Assembly: GCF_001721645.1 (NCBI RefSeq)
Contig: NZ_CP017141.1
Coordinates: 2,728,001-2,792,000 of the forward strand
Length of the DNA stretch: 64,000 nt
Origin: Pedobacter steynii
Lineage (GTDB): Bacteria; Bacteroidota; Bacteroidia; Sphingobacteriales; Sphingobacteriaceae
Reading direction: 5' to 3'
Shown: positions 1 through 9,109 of the stretch, one piece after another
Layout of the letters: each line of letters starts with the position of its first letter
Numbering within the stretch: position 1 is the first letter of the stretch
Made by a program: the position numbers and the translations under genes
Notes under the pieces: generated by a model
The model's input: only the letters and a program-made list of their open reading frames with translations
Told to the model about the DNA's origin: nothing
The model's database searches: none

Positions 1-205
1 TTGTATTCATGCCCCAGTTAATGCCTTCCACCAGGATCCGGATCTTTCTATTTGAAAATGTTACCTGAAATAAATTATCTGTATCTGTTAGAATAACATG
101 CTCTTCCTGTAATCCAAAGCTACTGCAGATCGTAGCAAAGGCTTTTCGCGCCTCATCTTTGAAGTAGCGAAGTTCATCAGCATATAGTTCATAATAATCT
201 TGCAT
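1..205 (-). CDS. N-terminal part of an unrecognised protein, cut by the window edge
   Basis: An open frame on the minus strand starts with ATG at 205 and stays open to base 1, giving 68 N-terminal residues. The peptide is soluble-looking and rich in acidic and aromatic residues, with no signal peptide or membrane segment in the visible part. I do not recognise the family. It lies downstream of purD on the same strand, but an 87-base gap holding a strong hairpin separates them, so it may be a separate transcription unit. The start is the first ATG after an in-frame AT-rich region; no Shine-Dalgarno sequence is visible. Confidence 0.55.
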   Translation of the reverse strand, partial: MQDYYELYADELRYFKDEARKAFATICSSFGLQEEHVILTDTDNLFQVTFSNRKIRILVEGINWGMNT

Positions 206-239
206 ATCTATTGATAATCGAAGATAGAGATTATTTGCC

Positions 240-270
240 AGAGCTCCCTGCTTCATTTGAAGGGAGCTCT
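240..270. terminator. Strong hairpin downstream of purD
   Basis: AGAGCTCCCT at 240-249 pairs perfectly with AGGGAGCTCT at 261-270, and inner bases TTCA/TGAA extend the stem past a small bulge. A short T-run follows on the plus strand only (270-274), whereas purD is transcribed on the minus strand. It is therefore either the purD terminator without a clear U-tract or a structure in front of the next gene. Confidence 0.45.
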
Positions 271-292
271 TTTATGCTATAAATAGTTTTGA

Positions 293-1564
293 TTACATCA
301 GGTCAAACCCAATATCTTCTCTAAAATATTTGCCGTCAAAATAAATACGTGCTGCATCTCCTGTCGCCGATTGTAAAGCATCAAACTGATTATCCTGTAG
401 ACTGCTTACTGCCAGGACCCTTCCGCCGTTAGTTTTTACGACTCCACCTTCAAGAGATGTTCCTGCGTGAAATACCAGGGAATTGCGGACATTATCAATT
501 CCGGTGATAGACTTTCCTTTTTCGTACTCTCCAGGGTAACCACCTGCAACAATCATCACTGTTGCTGCATTTTTAGGGCTGATCTTTAATTTATAGTCTT
601 TTAATTTTTTCTTAGTCGTGGCAACGAAAAGCTCTACCAGGTCATTTTCTATACGAGGAATCACACTTTCTGTTTCCGGATCTCCCATACGGCAGTTGTA
701 TTCGATGATCAATGGTTGATCACCAACCTTGAACAAGCCAAAGAAGATAAATCCGGTATAATCAATTTTGTCTTTCTTTAAACCGTTAATCGTAGGAATG
801 ATAATTTCCTGTTCTACTTTGGTCATGAAAGCCTGGTCAGCAAAAGGAACCGGGGATACGGAACCCATGCCTCCGGTATTCAGACCTGTGTCTGCCTGTC
901 CGATACGCTTGTAATCTTTTGCCTCAGGAAGGATCACATAGTTTTCTCCATCTGTCAATACAAAAACTGAAAGCTCTATTCCAGTTAAAAATTCTTCTAT
1001 CACAACCGTACTTCCGGCATTGCCGAATTTACCACCCAACATCAGTTTTAGCTCCGCTTGTGCCTCTGAAATAGTATCCAGAATCAAAACACCTTTACCT
1101 GCTGCTAAGCCATCTGCTTTTAGAACAATTGGAAGTGCATGTGATTCCAGGTATTTTAAACCTTCTTCCAGGGTCTCGTTTGTGAAAGATCTGGATCCCG
1201 GGGTAGGAATGCCATGACGTGCCATAAATTGTTTAGAGAAATCCTTGCTTCCTTCCAGAATTGCACCTTCTTTTTTAGGGCCAATTACCGGGATATGAGA
1301 CAGCTCATCATCATTGGCAAAAAAATCATGGATGCCATTTACCAGAGGTTCTTCCGGGCCAACTACTAACAGGTCTATAGCCTCTTTTAAAGCCAATGCC
1401 TTTACCGCCTCGAAATCATTCGGATTAAGGTTGATGTTTTTGCCATAAGCACCAGTTCCACCGTTGCCTGGAGCAATAAATAGTTGAGAACATTCAGGTG
1501 ATTGACTCATTTTCCAGGCTAAAGCACTTTCTCTGCCGCCAGAACCTAATAGTAAGATATTCAT
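293..1564 (-). CDS. purD: Phosphoribosylamine--glycine ligase (GAR synthetase)
   Basis: This cytoplasmic ATP-grasp enzyme joins glycine to 5-phosphoribosylamine to make GAR in purine synthesis. At 423 residues it matches the normal family length (about 430). The N-terminal nucleotide-binding motif LLLGSGGRE is at residues 4-12. The ATP-grasp segment includes KADGLAAGKGV near residues 148-158, and the family's metal-site motif NCRMGDPETE is near residues 289-298. It stands apart from other pur genes here. A Bacteroidota-type -7 box (TATATTTG on the minus strand, 1632-1625) lies about 60 bases upstream, so it probably has its own promoter. Confidence 0.97.
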   Translation of the reverse strand: MNILLLGSGGRESALAWKMSQSPECSQLFIAPGNGGTGAYGKNINLNPNDFEAVKALALKEAIDLLVVGPEEPLVNGIHDFFANDDELSHIPVIGPKKEGAILEGSKDFSKQFMARHGIPTPGSRSFTNETLEEGLKYLESHALPIVLKADGLAAGKGVLILDTISEAQAELKLMLGGKFGNAGSTVVIEEFLTGIELSVFVLTDGENYVILPEAKDYKRIGQADTGLNTGGMGSVSPVPFADQAFMTKVEQEIIIPTINGLKKDKIDYTGFIFFGLFKVGDQPLIIEYNCRMGDPETESVIPRIENDLVELFVATTKKKLKDYKLKISPKNAATVMIVAGGYPGEYEKGKSITGIDNVRNSLVFHAGTSLEGGVVKTNGGRVLAVSSLQDNQFDALQSATGDAARIYFDGKYFREDIGFDLM

Positions 1565-1624
1565 CTATGTATGGTTTGTTGTTTGAATTGTTAGAGATGG
1601 AGAACCCTATCCGGTTCATATTGG

Positions 1625-1632
1625 CAAATATA
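1625..1632 (-). promoter_or_regulatory. Putative purD promoter -7 box
   Basis: The minus strand reads TATATTTG, an exact match to the Bacteroidota -7 consensus TAnnTTTG. About 18 bases upstream is TGTG, a poor match to the -33 TTTG. The expected start would give a leader of roughly 55-60 bases before the purD ATG. Confidence 0.55.
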
Positions 1633-1772
1633 CCGCTTTAGCTAAATTATCACAGTTTAAGTTTGAAATTATGGAATAAAGCTTTGAGCAGGATACTTTT
1701 TAATGAAATTATATTTTAGAAACTTGTAATTTTTAGTTCCACCTTTACGACTTACCCCACAAATAAAAGAAG

Positions 1773-2264
1773 ATGGAGAAAGCATTTATCAAAATGATAA
1801 ACGAACATCGGGGGATAATCTATAAGGTTTGCAACCTGTACTGTCTGGAAAAGGAGTATAAGAAAGATCTTTTCCAGGAAATCGTATTACAGCTTTGGAA
1901 ATCATTTCCCTCGTTTAGAAATGAATCACAGCAAAGTACCTGGATGTATCGGGTTGCCTTAAATACCGCCATCACTATTTTTAGAAAGGAAAGCAGGGCT
2001 CCCGAAAAAAGAAGCATCTCAGATATGGAATTTGAAATCCCCGATATGGATTCTTTTGTCGACCAAACTGGGCATCAGGGTCTGTTAAAACAGGCAATAG
2101 AAACTTTAACTGAGGTCGAAAAGGCAATCATCCTGTTGTATCTCGAAGAAAAAAGCTATGAAGAGATCAGTGAAATCGTAGGCATCACCAGAACTCATGT
2201 AGGGGTGAAAATCAATAGAATAAAAAGTAAGCTGGAAAAAATAATTAAAATCAGACCGTTATGA
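1773..2264 (+). CDS. ECF-type RNA polymerase sigma factor
   Basis: A 163-residue sigma-70 family protein of the extracytoplasmic-function group. Region 2 covers about residues 10-75, with a DLFQEIVLQLWKSFPSFR-type core-binding helix and the WMYRVALNTA segment. Region 4 is a helix-turn-helix at about 108-160, including YEEISEIVGITRTHVGVKI. It overlaps the next gene by four bases (ATGA), so the two are translationally coupled. The partner is not a classical anti-sigma factor but a 4-TM protein, which would be expected to hold or regulate this sigma factor at the membrane (inference). Upstream, 1565-1772 holds no other gene. Confidence 0.9.
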   Translation: MEKAFIKMINEHRGIIYKVCNLYCLEKEYKKDLFQEIVLQLWKSFPSFRNESQQSTWMYRVALNTAITIFRKESRAPEKRSISDMEFEIPDMDSFVDQTGHQGLLKQAIETLTEVEKAIILLYLEEKSYEEISEIVGITRTHVGVKINRIKSKLEKIIKIRPL

Positions 2265-2914
2265 ACTTAGATGAATTAAAAGAAGCCTGGACGAATTATG
2301 GTGGACAGCTTAGGTCTGCTAAGGATATTGATGATCAGGTGATTGAAAATATAATCCGGAAAAAATCTGTTTCCGTGGTGGCCACGATTCAGAAGAGTTA
2401 CCGGTATGGAATTCTTTTTTGTACCTTCTATCTTCTGCTGAGCATAGCGCTGAATACAGGAAATCCCTTTGATTATACAACTAATCTGGAAAGGCTCCCG
2501 GTTTATGTCATATCCTGTCTGCTGATCCTGATACTTGTTGTTTTGTTCAGAGCAGATCAGGCGATAAAAAAGCTTAATTTTCACCGGCAGTCTTTATTGG
2601 GCTATCTGGAAGCGGTCATTAAAACGTATGCTGCTTCCCGGAAAATATTGTTATGGATCATATATACCCTGCTGTTCTGTACCAGTGTATTGTTCCCGCT
2701 GAGCTTTCTGCCCAGAAAAATAGCGGCGTCGGCAGCATGGCCCGGTTTGATCAGTACTTTTGGCCTGTTTATATGCTTAGTGCTCTTTAATGTGGGATTG
2801 CAGATCATTGCGAGAAAGAAAGGTCTTGGCGATCGTTCCTGGTATAGTTTCAAAGTGATCATTCTGGAGCTGGAAGCATTGAGGCTGAAGGCTGCGGAGC
2901 TAAAAAGCAACTGA
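2261..2914 (+). CDS. 4-TM membrane protein, putative partner/anti-sigma of the ECF factor
   Basis: A 217-residue protein with a short soluble N-terminus (about 45 residues, charged, containing a DDQVIENIIRKKS helix). Four hydrophobic segments follow at roughly 48-64, 78-96, 128-148 and 157-178, then a charged helical C-terminus. No zinc-binding HxxxCxxC anti-sigma motif and no known domain is visible. The ATGA overlap with the preceding sigma gene and the cytoplasmic-looking N-terminus suggest it regulates that sigma factor. The topology resembles other sigma-linked membrane proteins of Bacteroidota, but the function is inferred from position alone. Confidence 0.75.
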   Translation: MNLDELKEAWTNYGGQLRSAKDIDDQVIENIIRKKSVSVVATIQKSYRYGILFCTFYLLLSIALNTGNPFDYTTNLERLPVYVISCLLILILVVLFRADQAIKKLNFHRQSLLGYLEAVIKTYAASRKILLWIIYTLLFCTSVLFPLSFLPRKIAASAAWPGLISTFGLFICLVLFNVGLQIIARKKGLGDRSWYSFKVIILELEALRLKAAELKSN

Positions 2915-3042
2915 GGTTGATAGCCCTTTCTTTTGAGTGTTTTACTGTGGATGACAAACACATATGGCGAAATCATAAAGATTTTCAAATAAAGTTGGCA
3001 TACTAAAGCAAAGTACAGGATATTTTGTAATTTTAGCGCCCG

Positions 3043-3084
3043 ACAACTGCCATTCTGACTTATTGTTTGATATGGCTTGGTTGT
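3043..3084 (+). promoter_or_regulatory. Imperfect dyad upstream of secA
   Basis: ACAAC and GCCAT (3043-3053) are mirrored by ATGGC and GTTGT (3072-3084) around a loop of about 18 bases. It lies 54-95 bases before the secA ATG, in a 223-base gap with no other gene. It could be an operator or a leader stem-loop. No clear TAnnTTTG promoter box was found in this gap. Confidence 0.3.
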
Positions 3085-3137
3085 TGTAATTTAGTCATTT
3101 TTCAATAAGTAATAAATAACAAACACAAACATAAAAG

Positions 3138-6100
3138 ATGTTAGGATTTTTAACCAAGGTATTTGGAAGCAAATCGGAAAGAGATATCAAGGCATTACAG
3201 CCGATTGTTATCAAAATAAACGAAGAATATTCGAAGCTTTCTGTACTGAGCAATGATGAGTTGCGTAACAAAACAGTTTACTTTAAAGATGTTATTGCAC
3301 AGGCCTTAACAGAGATTGACGGAAAGATCAGTGGTTTAAAAGCTGATGCTGAAGGTACTGATCTATCGCTTGCTGCAAAGACTGCACTATATGATCAGAT
3401 CGATGAGCTGATCAAAGACCGTGATAAAGAATTAGAAGTTGTTTTACAAAATATACTCCCACAGGCTTTTGCAGTGGTAAAAGAAACTTCAAGACGCTTC
3501 TCTGAAAATGAGCAGCTGGAGGTAACTGCTACTCAGCATGACAGAGACTATGCTGCGCGTAAAAGCAATGTTAAGATACAGGGTGATAAAGCTTTCTGGG
3601 CAAATACCTGGGATGCTGCGGGTACTGAGGTGAAGTGGAACATGGTACATTACGATGTACAGTTGATCGGTGGTATGGTTTTACACAGTGGTAAAATCGC
3701 GGAGATGGCAACGGGTGAGGGTAAAACCCTGGTAAGTACATTACCAGCTTATCTGAATGCTTTAGCCGGACAAGGGGTGCATATCGTAACGGTGAATGAT
3801 TACCTGGCACGACGTGACTCGGAATGGAACGGACCTTTGTTTGAATTCCATGGAATTAAGGTAGATTGTATCGATAAACATGAACCAAACTCTCAGGAGC
3901 GTAGAGATGCTTATCTGGCTGATATCACTTATGGTACCAACAATGAATTTGGTTTTGATTACCTGCGTGACAATATGTCGCAGACTCCGGATCAGCTGGT
4001 GCAACGCAAATTGCATTTTGCAATGGTGGATGAGGTCGATTCAGTTTTGATTGATGATGCCCGTACTCCTTTGATCATTTCCGGTCCGGTTCCTTTTGGT
4101 GATCAGCATGAGTTCCATGAACTGAAACCAAGAATTGAAAGATTGGTTGCTGCGCAAAGAGAATATGTAACCAAAGCTTTAAATGAAGCTAAAAAATTAA
4201 TTAATGATGGTAAAGCCGGAACTGAAGAAGGAGAAGGTGGTCTGGCACTATTACGTGCACACCGTGGTTTGCCTAAAAATAAAGCACTGATCAAGTTTTT
4301 AAGTGAAGGAAGTGTAAAACAAACTTTATTGAAAACTGAAAACCATTATATGGCAGATCAGTCGAAGAACATGCCGAAAGTAGATTCGGAACTGTTCTTC
4401 TATATCGATGAGAAAAACAATCAGGTAGAACTTACTGAAAAAGGTATTGAGCTGATCACCAAATCTGGTGAGGATGCACATTTCTTTGTATTACCTGATG
4501 TGGGTACGGAGATTGCTGAAATTGAAAAATCCGCTTTGAGCAGCGAAGAGAAAATTGCTCAGAAGGATGCTTTGATGCGCGACTACTCGATTAAAGCGGA
4601 AAGAATTCACTCTGTAAACCAGTTGTTGAAAGCTTATACTTTATTTGAGATTGATGTGGAATACATCATTGATGAAGGAAAGATTAAAATTGTAGATGAG
4701 CAGACAGGACGTATCATGGATGGTCGTCGTTATTCTGATGGCTTGCACCAGGCAATTGAAGCAAAAGAAAATGTGAAAGTAGAAGATGCCTCACAAACTT
4801 ATGCGACAGTAACTCTGCAAAACTTCTTCCGTATGTACCATAAACTTTGTGGTATGACAGGTACTGCGACTACTGAAGCTGGTGAGTTCTGGTCTATCTA
4901 TAAACTGGATGTGGTGGAAATCCCTACAAACAGAGTGATCTCGAGAAAAGATCATCAGGATTATGTATACCGTACTGTTCGTGAAAAATATAATGCCGTA
5001 GCAGAAGAGATCGTTAAATTAACAGAGGCTGGCCGTCCGGTATTGGTCGGAACAACCTCTGTAGAGATTTCGGAATTGTTGAGCCGTATGCTAAAACTTC
5101 GTGGTATTAAACACAATGTGTTGAACGCGAAAATGCACCAGAAAGAGGCGGATATTGTTGCTGAAGCTGGTCAGGCTGGTCAGGTGACTATTGCCACCAA
5201 CATGGCTGGTCGTGGTACGGATATTAAACTGGGCGCAGGTGTTAAAGAAGCTGGAGGTTTGGCAATTGTTGGTACAGAACGTCATGAGTCACGCCGTGTA
5301 GACAGACAGTTGCGTGGTCGTGCCGGTCGTCAGGGAGATCCGGGTTCATCTCAGTTCTTTGTGTCTCTTGAAGATAACTTAATGAGGTTATTTGGTTCTG
5401 AAAGAATCTCGAACATCATGGTGAAAATGGGAATCGAAGATGGTGAAGTTATTCAACATTCTATGATCACCAAATCTATTGAGCGTGCACAGAAGAAAGT
5501 AGAAGAAAATAACTTTGGTATCCGTAAACGTTTGTTGGAATATGATGATGTCATGAATTCACAACGTACGGTGATCTATGCCAAACGTAAAAATGCTTTG
5601 TTTGGCGAGCGTCTGGATGTGGACATGAACAACATGACATTTGACGTTGCTGAAGATATCGTTACAGAATATAAAGAAGAAGGAAACTTTGAAGGTTTTA
5701 AACTGGAAGTGATCAAGAACTTCTCTGCTGATACTTCAATTGATGAAGCAGAATTCAGCTCTAAAAATATTCATCACCTGACTGATAAGTTGTTTGAAGA
5801 AGTTACTTCTTTCTACGCCAGAAAATCAGATGCGATCATTCAGCAGGCCATGCCGGTATTGAATCAGGTATATGAAGAACGTGGAGAACATATAGAGCAG
5901 ATCATCGTTCCTTTCACAGATGGTTTACGTAGTATTCAGGTTCCGGTAGGATTGAAAAAAGCAATTGATAACGGTGGCCGTGAGGTAACCAAATCTTTTG
6001 AAAAAACAATTGTACTAGCCCTGATCGACGAATCATGGAAAGAGCATTTACGTGAAATGGATGAATTGAAACAATCGGTTCAGAATGCAGTTTACGAGCA

Positions 6101-6452
6101 AAAAGATCCATTGATCATTTATAAAATGGAGGCTTTTAACTTGTTTAAAAATATGTTAAACGCTGTAAACAAAGAAGTAGTAAGCTTCCTGTATAAAGGA
6201 GGAATTCCTGTTCAGACTGATCCAAATGATGTGCGGGAGGCGCAGGCTGCAAGGCCGGTACCCAGTAGATTAAAGATGTCAAAACCGGAATTTGCAGGTC
6301 CGGAAGGTAGCATCGATGGTATGCCTATGGAAGATACCCGCGAGCTTGCTCCACAGCAACCGATACGCAAAGAAGTTACAACGGGAAGAAACGAGCCATG
6401 CCCTTGCGGAAGTGGTAAGAAATTCAAAAACTGCCATGGTGCGGGATTGTAA
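3138..6452 (+). CDS. secA: Preprotein translocase ATPase SecA
   Basis: SecA is the motor that drives unfolded preproteins through the SecYEG channel. At 1104 residues it is longer than E. coli SecA (901), as is usual in Bacteroidota, which carry insertions in the first nucleotide-binding domain. Walker A is MATGEGKT at residues 190-197, and the Walker B region [15 protein letters not shown] follows. The second motor domain contains [13 protein letters not shown] and the arginine-rich [12 protein letters not shown]. The C-terminus carries the zinc-binding SEC-C tail, with C1088, C1090, C1099 and H1100, which binds SecB or ribosomes. It appears monocistronic, with a strong terminator directly downstream. 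Confidence 0.99.
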   Translation: MLGFLTKVFGSKSERDIKALQPIVIKINEEYSKLSVLSNDELRNKTVYFKDVIAQALTEIDGKISGLKADAEGTDLSLAAKTALYDQIDELIKDRDKELEVVLQNILPQAFAVVKETSRRFSENEQLEVTATQHDRDYAARKSNVKIQGDKAFWANTWDAAGTEVKWNMVHYDVQLIGGMVLHSGKIAEMATGEGKTLVSTLPAYLNALAGQGVHIVTVNDYLARRDSEWNGPLFEFHGIKVDCIDKHEPNSQERRDAYLADITYGTNNEFGFDYLRDNMSQTPDQLVQRKLHFAMVDEVDSVLIDDARTPLIISGPVPFGDQHEFHELKPRIERLVAAQREYVTKALNEAKKLINDGKAGTEEGEGGLALLRAHRGLPKNKALIKFLSEGSVKQTLLKTENHYMADQSKNMPKVDSELFFYIDEKNNQVELTEKGIELITKSGEDAHFFVLPDVGTEIAEIEKSALSSEEKIAQKDALMRDYSIKAERIHSVNQLLKAYTLFEIDVEYIIDEGKIKIVDEQTGRIMDGRRYSDGLHQAIEAKENVKVEDASQTYATVTLQNFFRMYHKLCGMTGTATTEAGEFWSIYKLDVVEIPTNRVISRKDHQDYVYRTVREKYNAVAEEIVKLTEAGRPVLVGTTSVEISELLSRMLKLRGIKHNVLNAKMHQKEADIVAEAGQAGQVTIATNMAGRGTDIKLGAGVKEAGGLAIVGTERHESRRVDRQLRGRAGRQGDPGSSQFFVSLEDNLMRLFGSERISNIMVKMGIEDGEVIQHSMITKSIERAQKKVEENNFGIRKRLLEYDDVMNSQRTVIYAKRKNALFGERLDVDMNNMTFDVAEDIVTEYKEEGNFEGFKLEVIKNFSADTSIDEAEFSSKNIHHLTDKLFEEVTSFYARKSDAIIQQAMPVLNQVYEERGEHIEQIIVPFTDGLRSIQVPVGLKKAIDNGGREVTKSFEKTIVLALIDESWKEHLREMDELKQSVQNAVYEQKDPLIIYKMEAFNLFKNMLNAVNKEVVSFLYKGGIPVQTDPNDVREAQAARPVPSRLKMSKPEFAGPEGSIDGMPMEDTRELAPQQPIRKEVTTGRNEPCPCGSGKKFKNCHGAGL

Positions 6453-6468
6453 TTTGTAATACACATAT

Positions 6469-6511
6469 AGAATGCCGATTTTTGTAAAAAAAATTCGGCA
6501 TTCTTTTTTTT
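6469..6511 (+). terminator. Rho-independent terminator of secA
   Basis: AGAATGCCGA (6469-6478) pairs with TCGGCATTCT (6495-6504), extended by T/A pairing within the loop, and is followed by eight T residues (6504-6511). It starts 17 bases after the secA stop. Confidence 0.9.
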
Positions 6512-6521
6512 AAGCCATTCC

Positions 6522-6968
6522 ATGAAGATATTATTTACCGGCATATTTTGTTGTTTTTCCATTGCCCTGTTGGCTCAGGACAAAGGGTATGTAAAGATTG
6601 TTAAAGATCCTATGATCGACAGCCTGATTGCCAAACGTATTGCTTTAAATACGAAATCTACCTCCCCTGTTAGCCCTGGTAAGCCATCTACTGCCATTGT
6701 TTCGCAGATGGGGTATCGGGTGCAGGTTTTCTACGGTTCCGACAGACGCAAGGTCTTTAGTGAACAGGCCCGCTTCAGATCTGGTTACTCTTCTGTAAAT
6801 ACCTATATCACTTATAAAGAACCTAATTATTATTTAAGGGTAGGTGATTTTAGAACCAGACTGGAAGCCCAGCGCTTATTAAACGAATTGAAACCAATGT
6901 TCCCTACCTTGTTTATCTTCAGGGAGAAAATCAACGCACCTAACTTAGATTACAGCAATGACAATTAA
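6522..6968 (+). CDS. Exported SPOR-domain protein
   Basis: A 148-residue protein with an N-terminal signal peptide (MKILFTGIFCCFSIALLAQD, cleavage near residue 19). The C-terminal half (about 65-140) has the SPOR pattern: GYRVQVFYGSDR, then a helix, YYLRVGDFRTRLEAQRLL and a closing strand. SPOR domains bind denuded septal peptidoglycan, so a periplasmic or outer-membrane role near cell wall is likely. It starts only 10 bases after the secA terminator. Its 3' end overlaps the next gene by 11 bases, which suggests co-translation with the amidohydrolase. Confidence 0.8.
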   Translation: MKILFTGIFCCFSIALLAQDKGYVKIVKDPMIDSLIAKRIALNTKSTSPVSPGKPSTAIVSQMGYRVQVFYGSDRRKVFSEQARFRSGYSSVNTYITYKEPNYYLRVGDFRTRLEAQRLLNELKPMFPTLFIFREKINAPNLDYSNDN

Positions 6969-8145
6969 AGATAAGATCCAAAACCTTTCAGCAGATATAT
7001 ATGATCAGGTAGTCGGTTACCGTCAGCACATTCATGCAAATCCAGAGCTTTCTTTTAAAGAATTTGAAACTTCTGCATTCATCAGGAAACAGCTGGAAGA
7101 ATGGGGAATTCCCTATACGGAAATGGCAAATACTGGTGTGGTGGGAATCATAGAAGGAGAAATTCCTTCAGATAAAATCATTGCACTCCGTGCGGATATG
7201 GATGCACTTCCGATCATTGAAGCCAATGATAAACCTTATGCCTCAAAAAATCCGGGCGTCATGCATGCCTGTGGACATGATGTGCATAGCTCTTCTTTAT
7301 TGGGGACCGCTTATATCCTGAATAGCATGAAAGCGGATTTCGGGGGGAAGATTAAACTGATTTTCCAGCCTGGAGAAGAAGTCCTGCCTGGTGGTGCAAG
7401 CATTATGATTAAAGAAGGGGTTTTAGAGAATCCTAAGCCGCAGGCGATCATCGGACAACATGTAATGCCGTTAATTGAAGCGGGTAAAGTTGGTTTCCGC
7501 TCAGGCATTTATATGGCTTCTACAGATGAATTATACGTTACGGTGCATGGTAAAGGCGGGCATGGAGCTCAGCCTCATCAGAATATTGATCCGGTATTGA
7601 TTGCTGCACATATTGTGGTTGCCCTGCAACAGATTGTCAGCCGCAATGCAGATCCCCGTTTACCATCGGTACTTTCTTTTGGAAAGGTGCAGGCAAACGG
7701 AGCAACGAACATTATTCCTAATGAAGTAAAAATGGAAGGTACTTTCAGAACACTGAATGAGGAATGGCGTAAGGAAGCAAAAAAGCTGATGAAGAAAATG
7801 GCAGAAGGAATTGCAGAAAGTATGGGTGGAAGCTGTGATTTCAATATCATGAATGGTTACCCTTACCTGATCAATGAAGAAAAGCTAAGCGACAATGCCA
7901 GGGCCTATGCAGAAGATTATCTGGGTAAAGACAATGTACTGGATCTGGATATCTGGATGGCAGCAGAGGATTTTGCCTATTATTCTCAGGTTACCGATGC
8001 TTGTTTTTACAGATTGGGGACGGGAAATAAAGAAAAAGGAACCAGTTATTCGGTGCATACCCCAAACTTCGACATCGATGAGGACGCTTTAAAATTGTCA
8101 ACAGGCTTAATGGCGTATATCGCCTTAAAGCAAATGGGAAATTAG
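6958..8145 (+). CDS. M20-family amidohydrolase (aminoacylase/hippurate hydrolase type)
   Basis: A 395-residue cytosolic metal-dependent peptidase-family amidohydrolase that would remove an N-acyl group from an amino acid. It has the M20D signature: HANPELSFKEFET, ALRADMDALPI, the metal-binding MHACGHDVHSSSLLG, QPGEEVLPGGAS, and GKGGHGAQPHQNIDPV in the dimerisation lid. There is no signal peptide, unlike the paralogue at 17.2-18.5 kb. The start overlaps the SPOR gene. Exact substrate is not readable from sequence. Confidence 0.9.
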   Translation: MTIKDKIQNLSADIYDQVVGYRQHIHANPELSFKEFETSAFIRKQLEEWGIPYTEMANTGVVGIIEGEIPSDKIIALRADMDALPIIEANDKPYASKNPGVMHACGHDVHSSSLLGTAYILNSMKADFGGKIKLIFQPGEEVLPGGASIMIKEGVLENPKPQAIIGQHVMPLIEAGKVGFRSGIYMASTDELYVTVHGKGGHGAQPHQNIDPVLIAAHIVVALQQIVSRNADPRLPSVLSFGKVQANGATNIIPNEVKMEGTFRTLNEEWRKEAKKLMKKMAEGIAESMGGSCDFNIMNGYPYLINEEKLSDNARAYAEDYLGKDNVLDLDIWMAAEDFAYYSQVTDACFYRLGTGNKEKGTSYSVHTPNFDIDEDALKLSTGLMAYIALKQMGN

Positions 8146-8155
8146 ATCCGTTCTG

Positions 8156-9091
8156 ATGAAGAAAATACTGCTGTTAGCTGTTTTTTCCTTCTGTTATCTA
8201 AAAAATTCAGGTCAGGAAATCTCCCGGTTTAATCCGGATACCATAAAAACTATCCAGTTGGATTCGGCCGTTAATATCGTTGCCCAGAAATTTGGGGTGG
8301 AGACCTTTATCAATGCCATCATTACGGATAACAGTTTTTATCAGGCTTTTAGAAATATGAAGAAATATGGCTTCATTGCTGAAAACCGGATTTATACCTA
8401 CAATAAAAAAAACAAGGTCGACGGTAAGATTTACAGGAAGATCCGGCATAACCCTTCCGGCCCCAAAAAAATGGAATACCTGGTAAAACAGGATACCGGG
8501 AAGGTGTATAAGAAAAACGGGAAATATCAGTTGTATACCATAGAAATGTTCGATTACATTTTTATGAATGCCTACAATTCTGAATTTGTTGCTGAAGGGC
8601 CAATGACGGCAGGTAAGGGTGGAGAAAGCAATGAGAGTTATAAGGATAAACTGAAGACGCTCATTTTTGCCCCTGGAAGGCCAATTAAAGGACTTCCTTT
8701 CATTGGCAGTAAGACCCAGATTTTTACAGCCAATATGCGACAGTATTATGATTACAGTTACCACAGTGGTACTTATCTGGATTCTATTCCGGTATATCGT
8801 TTTAAAGTAACAGTGAAGCCTGACCTTAGTAATGGAACTAAAGACGGACTGATGATCAAAGAACTGACGACCATTTTTGACAAACGGAATTTTGAAATCC
8901 TGGGCCGTTACGTCGATATGAAATACAGCAATATGCTGTTTGATTTTGATGTGCAGATGAACATTGAAATGAGCTATTTTGGTGGTGAAAAATTACCCAC
9001 GAAAATCTCTTATCAGGGGAACTGGGATTACCCTTTTAAAAAAGAAGAAAGGGCGAGCTTTTTAATTGTGCATAAAGATTATCACAACTGA
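8156..9091 (+). CDS. Exported protein of unknown function
   Basis: A 311-residue protein with a signal peptide (MKKILLLAVFSFCYLKNSGQ). The rest is rich in aromatic and charged residues and predicted mainly beta, with repeated strand-like blocks such as SIPVYRFKVTVKPD and FDFDVQMNIEMSYF. This resembles periplasmic or outer-membrane-associated proteins of Bacteroidota. I do not recognise a named domain. It sits 10 bases after the amidohydrolase and 18 before the serine hydrolase, so it is probably part of the same transcript. Confidence 0.7.
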   Translation: MKKILLLAVFSFCYLKNSGQEISRFNPDTIKTIQLDSAVNIVAQKFGVETFINAIITDNSFYQAFRNMKKYGFIAENRIYTYNKKNKVDGKIYRKIRHNPSGPKKMEYLVKQDTGKVYKKNGKYQLYTIEMFDYIFMNAYNSEFVAEGPMTAGKGGESNESYKDKLKTLIFAPGRPIKGLPFIGSKTQIFTANMRQYYDYSYHSGTYLDSIPVYRFKVTVKPDLSNGTKDGLMIKELTTIFDKRNFEILGRYVDMKYSNMLFDFDVQMNIEMSYFGGEKLPTKISYQGNWDYPFKKEERASFLIVHKDYHN

Positions 9092-9109
9092 AATCTTTAA
9101 CTTTATTTT

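Noticed and set aside
3071..3090. Sigma-54-like spacing (TGGC-N7-TTGTA) before secA.
   Set aside because: The essential GC at -12 is not present, and a single loose match in AT-rich DNA is expected by chance.
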